Source: Lacrimispora xylanisolvens (GTDB taxonomy: Bacteria > Bacillota > Clostridia > Lachnospirales > Lachnospiraceae). From it: 64,000 nt of DNA. Where the stretch lies: the NCBI RefSeq assembly GCF_002934545.1, contig NZ_PTJA01000005.1, positions 62,001 through 126,000 on the forward strand, read 5' to 3'. Both the position numbers and the translations under genes were made by a program. This document shows, one piece after another, positions 8,061-17,146 of this stretch. Position 1 is the stretch's first letter, and the number at the start of each line of letters is the position of its first letter. The notes under the pieces were generated by a model, which saw only the letters and a program-made list of their open reading frames with translations, was not told the origin of the DNA and ran no database searches.

Positions 8061-9863
8061 ATGACAGGGAAGCGGTTTATGGATATTTTTACTAAGGTGA
8101 GGGTACAGAAGCAACTGTATCTGTTCTTTTTTATTGCCATTTTTATTCCGGTTACAACGGTTGGCGGTTATCTGATCTGCCATACCCGAGCCCAGTTGTT
8201 CGATCACTATTCCAAGCAGACTTATTCCGATAATCTCCGTATAAAATCCCTAATCCTTGATCTGACAGGAAATATCTACAACAAGTCCCAGACACTGGTC
8301 TCTGACCAGAACTTAATCAAACTGCTAAGTACACAATACTCTACTCCAGACGAAAGCAGGACAGCTATTCATGCTTATAATGGGATTGAAACACTTCTTT
8401 CTGGTGACGCCTCACTCCGCAGCATTGACGTGTATACCTGGAATCCCACCATTGCAGACAGCACGCACATTCATCCCTTTACGGACACCAACCAGAAACA
8501 ACCATGGTTTAAGCGTGCCTGTTCCTCCGTGACCCCTTTTTGGACAGAGGAACTGGAGAAAAGCAAGCGATATGGTACGGAGACGCAAAATCTATGCCTA
8601 TATACCCGCATCTTTCTGCCAAAGAATCACAGCTATGCCATTTTAAAGCTTACAGTCAGCAGCAATCATATCCGAAACCGCATTGAAAACAGTTCCATGC
8701 ATACCGTCATATGGCTTAATAACGAAGGCATATTCTATACCAGTGACAAGCAGGCAAAAACTGCCGGACTAGAGGGATACGGTTATGATACTGGAGGAAC
8801 TGGCACGTATTCAGGGAATATTAAGTTGGATAATGAAATCGTCATCGGCACCATTTCATCACTCTCTGCGTTCTACTGTGAGGACAACTTTTATATGGCC
8901 TCCTTAAGCTATGAAGGTTATCCATATCTTAATCGGATTACCGGCATTTATATCGTAATACTGAGTATGGTCCTCATTATAACCAGTGTATTTATTTGTG
9001 TATTCTCTCATTATTTCAGCCTCCGTATTGTTACACTTCGGGAAAGCATGCATAAAGCCAGCCAGGGAGACTACGAAATTACAGACAGTTTCCACGGCAC
9101 AGATGAAATCTCTGATGTATTTTTTGATCTGAAGCTGATGATACATGAGATTCTAAAAAAAGAGACTTCATTTTATCAGGCGCAGCTTAAAACTCAGGAC
9201 TTAATTAATAAACAGCAGCAAATGGAATTTAAAATGCTCTCTTCACAGATCAATCCCCACTTTCTTTACAATACACTGGAAACCATACGCATGCGCTCAC
9301 TGAAAGCCGGCAACACAGAAGTAGCAAATGGAATTAAACTCTTAGGTAAATCCATGCGCTATGTATTGGAAAATACCACTACTTCCGTCACTTCCCTTGC
9401 TGGGGAGCTGGATTACATCGAGACTTACCTGGGTATTCAGAAATTAAGATTTCATGACCGGGTCAATTATTTCCTGAAAAAACACCATGAATTAAATCTC
9501 CAGGATTACCAGATTATCCCCCTGCTCTTACAGCCAATTGTTGAAAATGCACTCCTTCATGGACTGGAGGATGTAGAACAGAACGGGAAAATCATTGTGA
9601 AGATCTGCCTGAGAGAGGAAAAACTGCGCATTCAGATATTTGATAACGGCTGCGGAATGACTGCAAAGGAACTGGAGCAGATCAACCTGGGGATCGGTCA
9701 GCCCCCCTGCGACTCTTCCCACGGGATCGGTCTTTATAATATCAATCAGAGAATCCAGCTTTACTATGGATCTGAATTTGGTCTGGACATCAAATCAAAG
9801 AAATCAATGGGAACCCTGGTAACAATGGTAATACCCGCACAAAAATATATGGGAGGGACTTAA
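8061..9863 (+). CDS. YesM-type sensor histidine kinase
   Basis: About 600 residues. A first membrane helix (about 18-40) is followed by a ~250-residue extracellular sensor region, a second helix (about 295-317), a HAMP-like linker, the His_kinase domain with SSQINPHFLYNTLET (phospho-His about 400), and a C-terminal GHKL ATPase with DNGCGM and HGIGLYNIN. This is the LytS/YesM kinase class, which usually senses sugar availability. The partner response regulator begins 3 bp downstream. I chose the ATG at 8061 (AAAGGA nine bases upstream); an in-frame TTG at 8052 and an ATG at 8079 are alternatives. The likely target is the convergent Lpl-type importer at 11438-15045. Confidence 0.9.
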   Translation: MTGKRFMDIFTKVRVQKQLYLFFFIAIFIPVTTVGGYLICHTRAQLFDHYSKQTYSDNLRIKSLILDLTGNIYNKSQTLVSDQNLIKLLSTQYSTPDESRTAIHAYNGIETLLSGDASLRSIDVYTWNPTIADSTHIHPFTDTNQKQPWFKRACSSVTPFWTEELEKSKRYGTETQNLCLYTRIFLPKNHSYAILKLTVSSNHIRNRIENSSMHTVIWLNNEGIFYTSDKQAKTAGLEGYGYDTGGTGTYSGNIKLDNEIVIGTISSLSAFYCEDNFYMASLSYEGYPYLNRITGIYIVILSMVLIITSVFICVFSHYFSLRIVTLRESMHKASQGDYEITDSFHGTDEISDVFFDLKLMIHEILKKETSFYQAQLKTQDLINKQQQMEFKMLSSQINPHFLYNTLETIRMRSLKAGNTEVANGIKLLGKSMRYVLENTTTSVTSLAGELDYIETYLGIQKLRFHDRVNYFLKKHHELNLQDYQIIPLLLQPIVENALLHGLEDVEQNGKIIVKICLREEKLRIQIFDNGCGMTAKELEQINLGIGQPPCDSSHGIGLYNINQRIQLYYGSEFGLDIKSKKSMGTLVTMVIPAQKYMGGT

Positions 9864-9866
9864 ATT

Positions 9867-11429
9867 ATGAAGCTTCTAATTGCTGATGATGAAATAGATG
9901 TAAGAGAAGGCATTCGCTGCCTTCTAAACTGGTCCTTACTTGGCTTTACCATATGCGGCGAAGGAAAAAATGGTCAGGATACTCTGAATCAGATCCGCAG
10001 ACTCAAGCCTGATATTGTGCTGATGGACATCCGCATGCCGCGTTTAAGCGGGCTGGAAGTAGTGAGGATTGCAAAAGAGGAGGGCTTTGCTGGTATATTT
10101 ATCATTATCAGTGGTTTTTCAGATTTCACTTTTGCCCAGGAAGCCATGAGCTTTGGCGTTACCAGTTATCTCACAAAACCAATTGACGAAGAAGAGCTGG
10201 AAAAAGCAGTGCTGAACGCCAGAGCGCTTCTCACAGAGGAGCAAAAAAAACAAGAAAGGCTGGTTCAGTACCGAAATCGGGCGAGAGAATCTATTTTACA
10301 TGACATTCTTAGTAATCAGGCCTCTTACCCACTGCCTGACTGCCATGATCTGCAATTAGAAGCCTCTGTTTATCAGGTTGTTCTCTATACCAGCTATCAG
10401 CAGGAATGCTCACAGTCCACCTGGGATTTTGCCGGAATCCTGCGTCTGGCAAACCATAACCACAATTCTCTGGACTATATCCGGATTGAAAACCATAACG
10501 TCATTCTTTTAAAGGGGGATTTTGCTCTTAAACGATTTGAAGAACTTGCAGACCGCTACATAAACCACCCCCAGAAAGGGTCTCCACTGGATGCCTTATT
10601 TCTTACGTACGGGCGTCCGGTCTGTTCCATTGAACAAATTCATATTTCTTACTATGATGCACAGCAGCTTATGAAAAGGCGCTTCTTTTGCAGTTTTAAC
10701 CAGCATGTACTGTGTTATAAAGATATCCCCCACAGATTCCAGTCTCAGGAAACCGTTTTTAATACGGAAAATACATATTCACAACAGATTTCCAACTACA
10801 TACAGTCTGGGAACCGCTGTATGATGCTGGAAGTTTTGGATCATCTCCGTCAGGTTTTCTACTGCTCTGACTTGGAAATATCCAGCATCAGACACTATCT
10901 GGCCGATATTATGATACAGGTAAAATCCAGTATTTTTTACGCTTATGGGAATCGTGAAACAATGTTTCCTAATAACGCAGCCATTATTAACACAATTGAA
11001 GAGAAATATTATCTTTATGAAATTCTGGATTACTTTGCTCTCCAGTTTGAGATGTGTATGAATGCCATTGGCTCTCCCACCCGGGACAGTATATTGGATA
11101 ATATCCTTCAATATATCCGCAATAATTATAAGGAGAATTTAAAGCTGGGCATCATTGCAGAGCTGTTTGGCTACAACAGTTCCTATCTGGGAAAAGTCTT
11201 CACAAAAACCACAGGAAGGAGTTTTAACGCCTGGTTAGATGAAATACGTATCGAAAACTCAATGCGCCTTTTAATGGACGATCGTTATAAAGTCTATGAA
11301 ATCGCCCAACTGGTGGGATACGGAAATGTGGATTATTTTCATAAAAAGTTCAGGAAATATACGGGTATCAGCCCAGCAGAATACCGGAGAACGCAAACCG
11401 GAGCAGACATAAAAATGTCCGCCCCGTGA
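9867..11429 (+). CDS. YesN-type response regulator with AraC DNA-binding domain
   Basis: The 520-residue protein has an N-terminal receiver (acidic pair D7/D8, phospho-acceptor D54 in VLMDIRMP, Lys104 in YLTKP). A ~270-residue middle region of the kind found in long YesN proteins follows. The C-terminal ~100 residues form an AraC double helix-turn-helix (LGIIAELFGYNSSYLGKVF and YEIAQLVGYGNVDYFHKKF, then GISPAEYRR). It is expressed with the kinase just upstream and probably activates the binding protein/permease operon on the opposite strand. The stop codon is only 8 bp from the stop of the converging binding-protein gene. Confidence 0.93.
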   Translation: MKLLIADDEIDVREGIRCLLNWSLLGFTICGEGKNGQDTLNQIRRLKPDIVLMDIRMPRLSGLEVVRIAKEEGFAGIFIIISGFSDFTFAQEAMSFGVTSYLTKPIDEEELEKAVLNARALLTEEQKKQERLVQYRNRARESILHDILSNQASYPLPDCHDLQLEASVYQVVLYTSYQQECSQSTWDFAGILRLANHNHNSLDYIRIENHNVILLKGDFALKRFEELADRYINHPQKGSPLDALFLTYGRPVCSIEQIHISYYDAQQLMKRRFFCSFNQHVLCYKDIPHRFQSQETVFNTENTYSQQISNYIQSGNRCMMLEVLDHLRQVFYCSDLEISSIRHYLADIMIQVKSSIFYAYGNRETMFPNNAAIINTIEEKYYLYEILDYFALQFEMCMNAIGSPTRDSILDNILQYIRNNYKENLKLGIIAELFGYNSSYLGKVFTKTTGRSFNAWLDEIRIENSMRLLMDDRYKVYEIAQLVGYGNVDYFHKKFRKYTGISPAEYRRTQTGADIKMSAP

Positions 11430-11437
11430 ACCATTTT

Positions 11438-13195
11438 TTAATTGCTGCGCCGGTTATACTCATCCATTGCGGTTTTTCTGGCAGCTGCCCGGTCTTTTGC
11501 ATTCTTTAAATCCACTTCCAGCACCCGATCATAGCCCAGACCTCCCACTGTATCCTGCATATGCTGTAACGCAGAATCAAATTCGGCCTCATCTGCTGCA
11601 AAGACCATTTTCCAGGAATCATCCACAATTACTGCCTTGCACTGTCCCCGCAGCGTTGTGATGTCGGAGCTCTCCTTCGGCTGAATATAGGAAGTGCCTG
11701 GTGCTACCGCAAGAGCTCCTTTCTTTTCCAGTAATTCAATGGTTGTTTTTGCCCCTTGTGCATACGTCTGCCAGTCAGTATCCAGCGGTGTATCATTCAT
11801 CTCAAGCACAGAACTCCACATCGTGGTTAAATAAGGCTCATTCGTCAGTGGGTCCGTATCCACCAATGCTAACGGTTTATAATTCAAAGCGCTCACACCG
11901 TCCTTCCAGCTGCCGCCTCCCCACTCTTCCGGCACGGGCACATCATTGTTAGGAAGAGCCTTCCAGCCATAATCCGTATAAACTGCCTTTTCGTCTTTCA
12001 TCTCCCAGGTCAGTCCCTTGGGACCTGCGGCGCCGTTTGCCTGCCCTAACAGTTCCATTCCCTCCGGAGAATACATCCAATCGATAAAATCTGCTAGGCG
12101 CTCCGGGTCTTTCGTCTGACTGCCGATGGCAATAACGGCCTTACCGTTCCCCATAGAATAACAGCCATCGGTATAAGGTGCCATGTCTTCAATGAAAGCA
12201 GGCATGATGCCTTTTCCTTCTTCCTTTCGTTCCCGTGTATTATAGTAGCTCTGCCCCTGCCAGGACCATAAGGAGGTAAGCACCTGTCCATCACGGTATT
12301 TATCCGACAAAATATCATAGTTCTGAGTTGTGGATTCCGGATCGATCAGCCCTTCCTGATTGGCATTAAAGAGAAAATGCAGCGCTTTTACATAATAACT
12401 GTCTGAATCAACGATATTCTGGAAGTCACTTCCATCGTATTTTTCCATTACAAACCCTATTTCCTGATAACCATATAAAGAGGCATAATTCTTGGCAATC
12501 ACCATCATGCTGTCATCCCAATCCTTAAACAGAGAAAGGGCATAAGTTTTCTTACCAGAATCACTCTTAGGTATCTGCTCCTGCAGCTGCTTCATCACAG
12601 GTATCATGTCTTCCAGTGTTTTCATTTCAGGGTAACCGATTGCCTTGTATCCGTCCCAGCGAAGGTAGGGTGCCACCAGCGGCTCAATTCCTTCTGCGGA
12701 TACTTTGGGGGATTGACTGGAAATTTCACTGGGAATGGCATAAATGCCCTCCTTCACCAACCCCTTATTCATATTTAAAATTGCATCTTCATAATTTTTA
12801 TATATATTTTTATCTTTTAAAAGCGGAGCCATATCCATTAAAAGTCCGGCTTTTACCATATTTTCAAAACGGCCGCTCTCGGTTTTAGTAATTATTAAAT
12901 CTCCTAAATTGCCAGCTGCGGAACGTGTCTGGAACAAGGTATCTCCCCCGCCTGCCACATTGGGAGCAATGATATTTAATTCCATATTGAATTTATCTTT
13001 TACAACTTTTGCAAACCATCCGCTCTGGATTCCCTGATAATTTGCAAGCGTATCAAATACATCCACTGTAATTAATTTATCATAGCTGCTGTTGCCTGTC
13101 GTATTTTCTACAGACGCCTCTTTTTTGCACCCAGCTAATACAGCGATGACAGCCAGGACTGCACACAGGATCACACTGATCTGTTTCTTTCTCAT
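11438..13195 (-). CDS. Lpl-type extracellular sugar-binding lipoprotein
   Basis: The 585-residue precursor has a lipoprotein signal (VLAVLAGC region, Cys23). The long mature part belongs to the LplA/YtcQ-like class of binding proteins (500-560 residues), larger than the usual 400-residue sugar binders and typically paired with LplB/LplC-type permeases and YesM/YesN regulators. It is the last gene of the permease-permease-binding protein operon. Relatives bind complex plant-derived oligosaccharides such as rhamnogalacturonan fragments; the substrate here is unknown. A good AGGAGG-type site lies upstream of the ATG. Confidence 0.9.
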   Translation of the reverse strand: MRKKQISVILCAVLAVIAVLAGCKKEASVENTTGNSSYDKLITVDVFDTLANYQGIQSGWFAKVVKDKFNMELNIIAPNVAGGGDTLFQTRSAAGNLGDLIITKTESGRFENMVKAGLLMDMAPLLKDKNIYKNYEDAILNMNKGLVKEGIYAIPSEISSQSPKVSAEGIEPLVAPYLRWDGYKAIGYPEMKTLEDMIPVMKQLQEQIPKSDSGKKTYALSLFKDWDDSMMVIAKNYASLYGYQEIGFVMEKYDGSDFQNIVDSDSYYVKALHFLFNANQEGLIDPESTTQNYDILSDKYRDGQVLTSLWSWQGQSYYNTRERKEEGKGIMPAFIEDMAPYTDGCYSMGNGKAVIAIGSQTKDPERLADFIDWMYSPEGMELLGQANGAAGPKGLTWEMKDEKAVYTDYGWKALPNNDVPVPEEWGGGSWKDGVSALNYKPLALVDTDPLTNEPYLTTMWSSVLEMNDTPLDTDWQTYAQGAKTTIELLEKKGALAVAPGTSYIQPKESSDITTLRGQCKAVIVDDSWKMVFAADEAEFDSALQHMQDTVGGLGYDRVLEVDLKNAKDRAAARKTAMDEYNRRSN

Positions 13196-13209
13196 CTTAC
13201 CTCTCCTCC

Positions 13210-14100
13210 TTAACCTTTTATAGAACCAATCATAATTCCTTTTACAAAAAACCTTTGGAATATGGGATAAATAAATAAAATCGGAAGCACCACAATTACC
13301 GAAACCGTCATTCGTATGGAGGATGGCGTCTGCCTGCTGGCAAGAACTGCCCCGCTTATTGCACCTGTCCCTCCGCTTCTCACCATTGCCGCCAGGGAAC
13401 TGGCCTGATTAATGTATGTATATAACAGATACTGCAGAGAATACAATCTTTGATCCGTTACATAGATTAGCGTATCCTGAAACGAATTCCATTGGGAAAC
13501 CGCTGCAAAAATGGCCACAGTTGCCATAATCGGCTGAGCTGCTGGCAGAATAATTTTTGCAAAAACAGTAAGGATCCCAGCCCCGTCAATTTCCGCTGCT
13601 TCCTGCAGAGATTTTGGAATTGACTCAATATAAGTTTTAACCAGTATAATATAGAACGGCTGTATGATGGTGGGGATCACATACACCCAGAATGAATTGG
13701 TCAGATGGAGTGTCTTCATGGTAATAAACATGGGAATCAGACCTGCATTAAAGTACATGGTAATCACAAAAAAACGATACCAGAATTTCCGGTGCCACAT
13801 TTTCTCCTGTGTAAACAGAAAGCCTAAATATGCCGAGGCGAACACGGTACATGCAGTTCCTAAAATCGTCCTGGCAACAGAAACCACAGCAGCTGCAGAA
13901 AGTCCACGCAGCCCCAGCACCTGTTTGTAGTTCTCCAGATGGAATCCTTTTGGCAGGAAATTAATGAATCCGTTGGCACTTAAATCATTGGCGCTGATGG
14001 TATTGATAATCATGTAATAAAACGGATATGCACAAATCAGTGTGATGATTCCGAACATCAGATAATTGACGATGTGAAAAATTCTTTCTCTTACTGTCAC
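13210..14100 (-). CDS. Lpl-type ABC permease (LplC/YtcP-like)
   Basis: This 296-residue protein has six hydrophobic segments. Its N-terminal MTVRERIFHIVNYLMFG resembles the start of LplC/YtcP family subunits. The EAA loop lies at about 165-182 (SLQEAAEIDGAGILTVF), and a C-terminal GIMIGSIKG closes the chain, as in MalG-type subunits. It is coded between the LplB-like permease (12-bp gap) and the binding protein (14-bp gap), so the three form one transport operon transcribed from about 15.08 kb. Confidence 0.92.
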   Translation of the reverse strand: MTVRERIFHIVNYLMFGIITLICAYPFYYMIINTISANDLSANGFINFLPKGFHLENYKQVLGLRGLSAAAVVSVARTILGTACTVFASAYLGFLFTQEKMWHRKFWYRFFVITMYFNAGLIPMFITMKTLHLTNSFWVYVIPTIIQPFYIILVKTYIESIPKSLQEAAEIDGAGILTVFAKIILPAAQPIMATVAIFAAVSQWNSFQDTLIYVTDQRLYSLQYLLYTYINQASSLAAMVRSGGTGAISGAVLASRQTPSSIRMTVSVIVVLPILFIYPIFQRFFVKGIMIGSIKG

Positions 14101-14112
14101 GGCTCTTCCCTC

Positions 14113-15045
14113 CTAAATAATGGCCTCACCTCTGGTTTTTTTGGAAACAAAATTCACAGTAAGCAGCAGGGTGACACTGACCAGACTCTTAAGCATACTG
14201 ATGGCAGTTGCCAGTGATAAGCTGCTGCCTGTCATACCCACGTTATATACGTAAAGATCCAGTACCTGGATATGTGTCTTATTAAAAGAATTCTGAAATA
14301 CGTAATACTGGTCCATACCGTTATTTAAAAAATTGGCGATTGACAGCATTAACAATACAAAGAACGTGGGAAGCAGACATGGAACCGTAATGCGTTTCAT
14401 CAGCTGGAACCGATTGGCTCCATCCACACGGGCCGCATCGTAAAGCTCGGGGTCAATCCCTGCAATTGCAGCCAGATACATGATGGCTCCCCAGCCAAGC
14501 CCCTTCCAAAGATTCCACATCGTCATCCATAGATACGTATGGGCATCACTGTCAAGAAATTTAACCGGTGCCTGAATCATACCGTGGCTAAACAAAAAGT
14601 TATTGATCATTCCGCTGTCAGTAAACAGGCAAAACGCCACCGAGTATACTAGCACCCAGCTGATGAAATTCGGCAGAGTTGTCAGCGTCTGAACCAGATT
14701 TTTAAACCACTTGCATTGTATTTCGTTTAGAAAAACTGCAAATCCCATGGGCAGAATAGAAGTTGCAATACCAAGAAGACTCATTGCAAAGGTATTTTTC
14801 ATAACCTGTATCATCTGCCCGATCTGCGTCTTGTTAGCAAACAGGGTCTTGAACCATTTCCAGCCAACAAAGTCACATTGTGACAGCTTTAACGGAGGCT
14901 TGTAGTCAAAAAATGCGTAAATCCAGCCATAAAGCGGGAAATAAGAAAATAGAAAACATAGAATGATAAATGGTAGAATGCAATAGAACAATCTGCGGCT
15001 CTGGACCGTGCTTCTTGGAGTTTTTCCAGATGGTAATGATCTCAT
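14113..15045 (-). CDS. Lpl-type ABC permease (LplB/YteP-like)
   Basis: About 310 residues with six membrane segments. The segment FPLYGWIYAFFDYKPPL is typical of LplB-type subunits, and an EAA loop (ELYDAARVDGANRFQLM) lies near residue 210. First gene of its operon. Two in-frame ATGs compete: 15054 lies only 2 bases from AGGAGG (15057-15062), while 15045 is 11 bases away. I prefer 15045 because 2 bases is too short for initiation. The promoter at 15084-15112 is upstream. Confidence 0.9.
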   Translation of the reverse strand: MRSLPSGKTPRSTVQSRRLFYCILPFIILCFLFSYFPLYGWIYAFFDYKPPLKLSQCDFVGWKWFKTLFANKTQIGQMIQVMKNTFAMSLLGIATSILPMGFAVFLNEIQCKWFKNLVQTLTTLPNFISWVLVYSVAFCLFTDSGMINNFLFSHGMIQAPVKFLDSDAHTYLWMTMWNLWKGLGWGAIMYLAAIAGIDPELYDAARVDGANRFQLMKRITVPCLLPTFFVLLMLSIANFLNNGMDQYYVFQNSFNKTHIQVLDLYVYNVGMTGSSLSLATAISMLKSLVSVTLLLTVNFVSKKTRGEAII

Positions 15046-15083
15046 AGTCCACATTTCCTCCTGCTTCTTACTTTAATAATACT

Positions 15084-15112
15084 ATTATAGTAGAAGGGAG
15101 TCACTGGGTTAA
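15084..15112 (-). promoter_or_regulatory. Promoter of the Lpl-type importer operon
   Basis: On the minus strand TTAACC (15107-15112) is 17 bp from a perfect TATAAT (15084-15089). The weak -35 fits a promoter helped by an AraC-type activator. Confidence 0.6.
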
Positions 15113-15152
15113 CCATCATAATCAGAGCAAAACTGCCCCACTTTTTAGAGGT

Positions 15153-15198
15153 TAAAAAAACAGAGTGAAAATCCATAGAATCAGATTTCCACTCTGTA
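15153..15198 (-). terminator. Terminator of the esterase gene
   Basis: The inverted repeat ACAGAGTG...CACTCTGT, extended through the adjoining bases, is followed on the minus strand by a T7 run. It ends the kinase-regulator-esterase transcript just before the next operon's promoter. Confidence 0.85.
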
Positions 15199-15214
15199 TT
15201 TTATTTACTGCTTA

Positions 15215-16336
15215 TTAAAGATGAATGTCCGCATAATTCAAATAACAGTTCCAGTCATATTCATCCATATCGTGATCTCCTGTCTTATAATGATGCCCGA
15301 TCCTTCCCTGATAAAGCGGCTGCTCCGGCAAAGGCTTTTTATTGGTCTCCAGTCCCTCAATTCCAAACAGGCGATATACCGGGTCTGCCTGCACCAGAGA
15401 TTCAAACTGCCCCTCCGGGTCTGCCCATTTATCAAAGGTCTTGGAAGAGGTATAGATCAGCCTTGGGGCGATTAGCCCCAGCAGCATATGCTGGTCAAAA
15501 GGAAGTGTTTCTTCTTTATCTATGTACTTTTGATAATTCTTACTAAACCAGTATGGAAAGCGGGTTAAAATATCTTTAATCCTCTCCCCCTTTGCTCCTC
15601 TGGACAGCGCATCTCCGCTGTTTCCTGCACAGCTGCTGACAGCCATAGCAAAGCGTTCGTCCTGGGCAGCCCCCCAAAGAGCCGTTTTCCCGCCCCTGGA
15701 GTGTCCCACCAGTGCCACTCTTCTCTCATCGATCAAAGGCTCTGTTTCAAAGTAATCCATGATCCGGCTTGCTGCCCAGGACCAGGCAGTGATTGCCCCC
15801 CATGCATCGTCAGGCCTGTTGGTTACATACTCAGGAAACAGTCTTGAAAATCCAGTTGTAAAGCCTTCCTCATAATCAGGGGAGACCTCCTGGGTACGAA
15901 AGGCAGCACAGGCATATCCTCTGGAAATTATGGTCTCAACCGGATAAAAGGGGCTTAAAAAATGTCTTGCAGGGTCACTGTCCTTGATCCCGCGATTGCA
16001 TACGGTCACAAATGCAGGCACTGGCTTTATGGCACCTGTAGGAATGAATACAACGAAACAGAAGCTAAAATGAATTCCCTTGCGGACAGCTAAAACCTCC
16101 ACAGTTTTTCTCACCGCCCTACCCTGAAGAATCTCCTCAGACTGCCTGGAATCAGCAACCCGGATATGAAGTTCCATATCGCTTACATCTGGCAAACGAC
16201 CGTATTCCTCGTTCTTAAACAGCTCAAGCAGCTCTGGTCTGCGTTTTGTCATCCAAATTTCCCAATCTGTCACCTCTGTTCCATCCATGCAAGTCAGAAC
16301 AGAGGGTATATTTCTTTTATTTTCAGGCATATTCAT
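15215..16336 (-). CDS. CE15-like (glucuronoyl esterase family) alpha/beta hydrolase, cytoplasmic
   Basis: 373 residues with an alpha/beta-hydrolase serine elbow GHSRGGK (Ser213), the block LIAPRLIYTSSK followed by WADPEG, and a late GDHDM motif (probable catalytic His355). These blocks in this order match carbohydrate esterase family 15, although CE15 normally has Cys before Ser-Arg in the elbow. CE15 enzymes cleave esters of glucuronic acid; related proteins are named acetylxylan esterases. There is no signal peptide, so it would act on imported oligosaccharides. The ATG at 16336 (AAGGAG six bases upstream) is preferred over an in-frame GTG at 16357 that overlaps the regulator's stop codon. 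It is the last gene of the two-component operon. Confidence 0.75.
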   Translation of the reverse strand: MNMPENKRNIPSVLTCMDGTEVTDWEIWMTKRRPELLELFKNEEYGRLPDVSDMELHIRVADSRQSEEILQGRAVRKTVEVLAVRKGIHFSFCFVVFIPTGAIKPVPAFVTVCNRGIKDSDPARHFLSPFYPVETIISRGYACAAFRTQEVSPDYEEGFTTGFSRLFPEYVTNRPDDAWGAITAWSWAASRIMDYFETEPLIDERRVALVGHSRGGKTALWGAAQDERFAMAVSSCAGNSGDALSRGAKGERIKDILTRFPYWFSKNYQKYIDKEETLPFDQHMLLGLIAPRLIYTSSKTFDKWADPEGQFESLVQADPVYRLFGIEGLETNKKPLPEQPLYQGRIGHHYKTGDHDMDEYDWNCYLNYADIHL

Positions 16337-16353
16337 TGAAATCTCCTTTTTTC

Positions 16354-17127
16354 TCACTTACTGTAAAGTTTGATATCACTAGGTGCATAGCCGAATTGTT
16401 TTTTAAACACCTGGAAAAAGTAGGAGTAATCCCGGTATCCCAGCATATGTGCCACCTCATTTACCCGGTTCTGTGGGTTCTTTAGAAGAATTCTGGCATT
16501 TTCCATTTTTACCATGGTGACGTAATTAACAAATCCAACCCCTGTCTCTTTCTTAAAACACTTGCTGAAATAAGAGGTGGATATTAACAGCTCACGGCAA
16601 ATATTTCCCAGAGAAATATTATGGTTAATATGCTTATCAACGTAATCCAGTGCCTCTGATACTGCAGTTGAATACTCCTGGCTTTTCTGTCTGATAAAGC
16701 GGATCCGTTCCTCCAGAGTATCCGGCGTTTTTTCTGCTGCAAACCGTTCTTTCTTCATAATAGCCCCTACCGCTTTTTCAAGTGCCTGTTCCATCTCTTC
16801 CGTCATAACAGGCTTTAAGAGAAAATCGCTGGCTCCATACCGGATCGCCCGCTGCGCATACTCAAACTGATTGTATCCGGATATAATAATAAACTGCATG
16901 TCCTGTCTTTGCTGCTTGATCTTTTCTATAATATCCAGCCCGTTAAATCCCGGCATCTGTATGTCGATGATTACAATATCCGGATTCTTTTTATGAATCA
17001 GCTCCAGACCTGCAATCCCGTCATAAGCCACTCCCGTCACCTGGCAATGAAATGATTCCCAGTTGGTGGCTTTCACAATTGCTGTCACTGCTATTTTATT
17101 ATCATCTATCACTACTACCGAGTACAT
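16354..17127 (-). CDS. Short YesN-type response regulator with AraC domain
   Basis: The 257-residue protein joins a receiver domain (D8/D9, phospho-acceptor D55 in IIDIQMPG, Lys105 in FLLKP) almost directly to an AraC double helix-turn-helix (about 155-255, with ISLGNICRELLISTSYFSKCF and NEVAHMLGYRDYSYFFQVF). It lacks the long middle domain of the regulator at 9867-11429. It lies between the kinase (19-bp gap) and the esterase in one operon. It likely activates the binding protein promoter upstream of 22098 and possibly its own operon. Confidence 0.93.
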   Translation of the reverse strand: MYSVVVIDDNKIAVTAIVKATNWESFHCQVTGVAYDGIAGLELIHKKNPDIVIIDIQMPGFNGLDIIEKIKQQRQDMQFIIISGYNQFEYAQRAIRYGASDFLLKPVMTEEMEQALEKAVGAIMKKERFAAEKTPDTLEERIRFIRQKSQEYSTAVSEALDYVDKHINHNISLGNICRELLISTSYFSKCFKKETGVGFVNYVTMVKMENARILLKNPQNRVNEVAHMLGYRDYSYFFQVFKKQFGYAPSDIKLYSK

Positions 17128-17146
17128 AACGCTCCCCCTCCCCTTA

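Noticed and set aside
11415-11430. Short GACAT/ATGTC hairpin at the end of the response-regulator gene as a terminator
   Set aside because: The stem has only five base pairs, lies inside the coding end and has no adjoining T-run.
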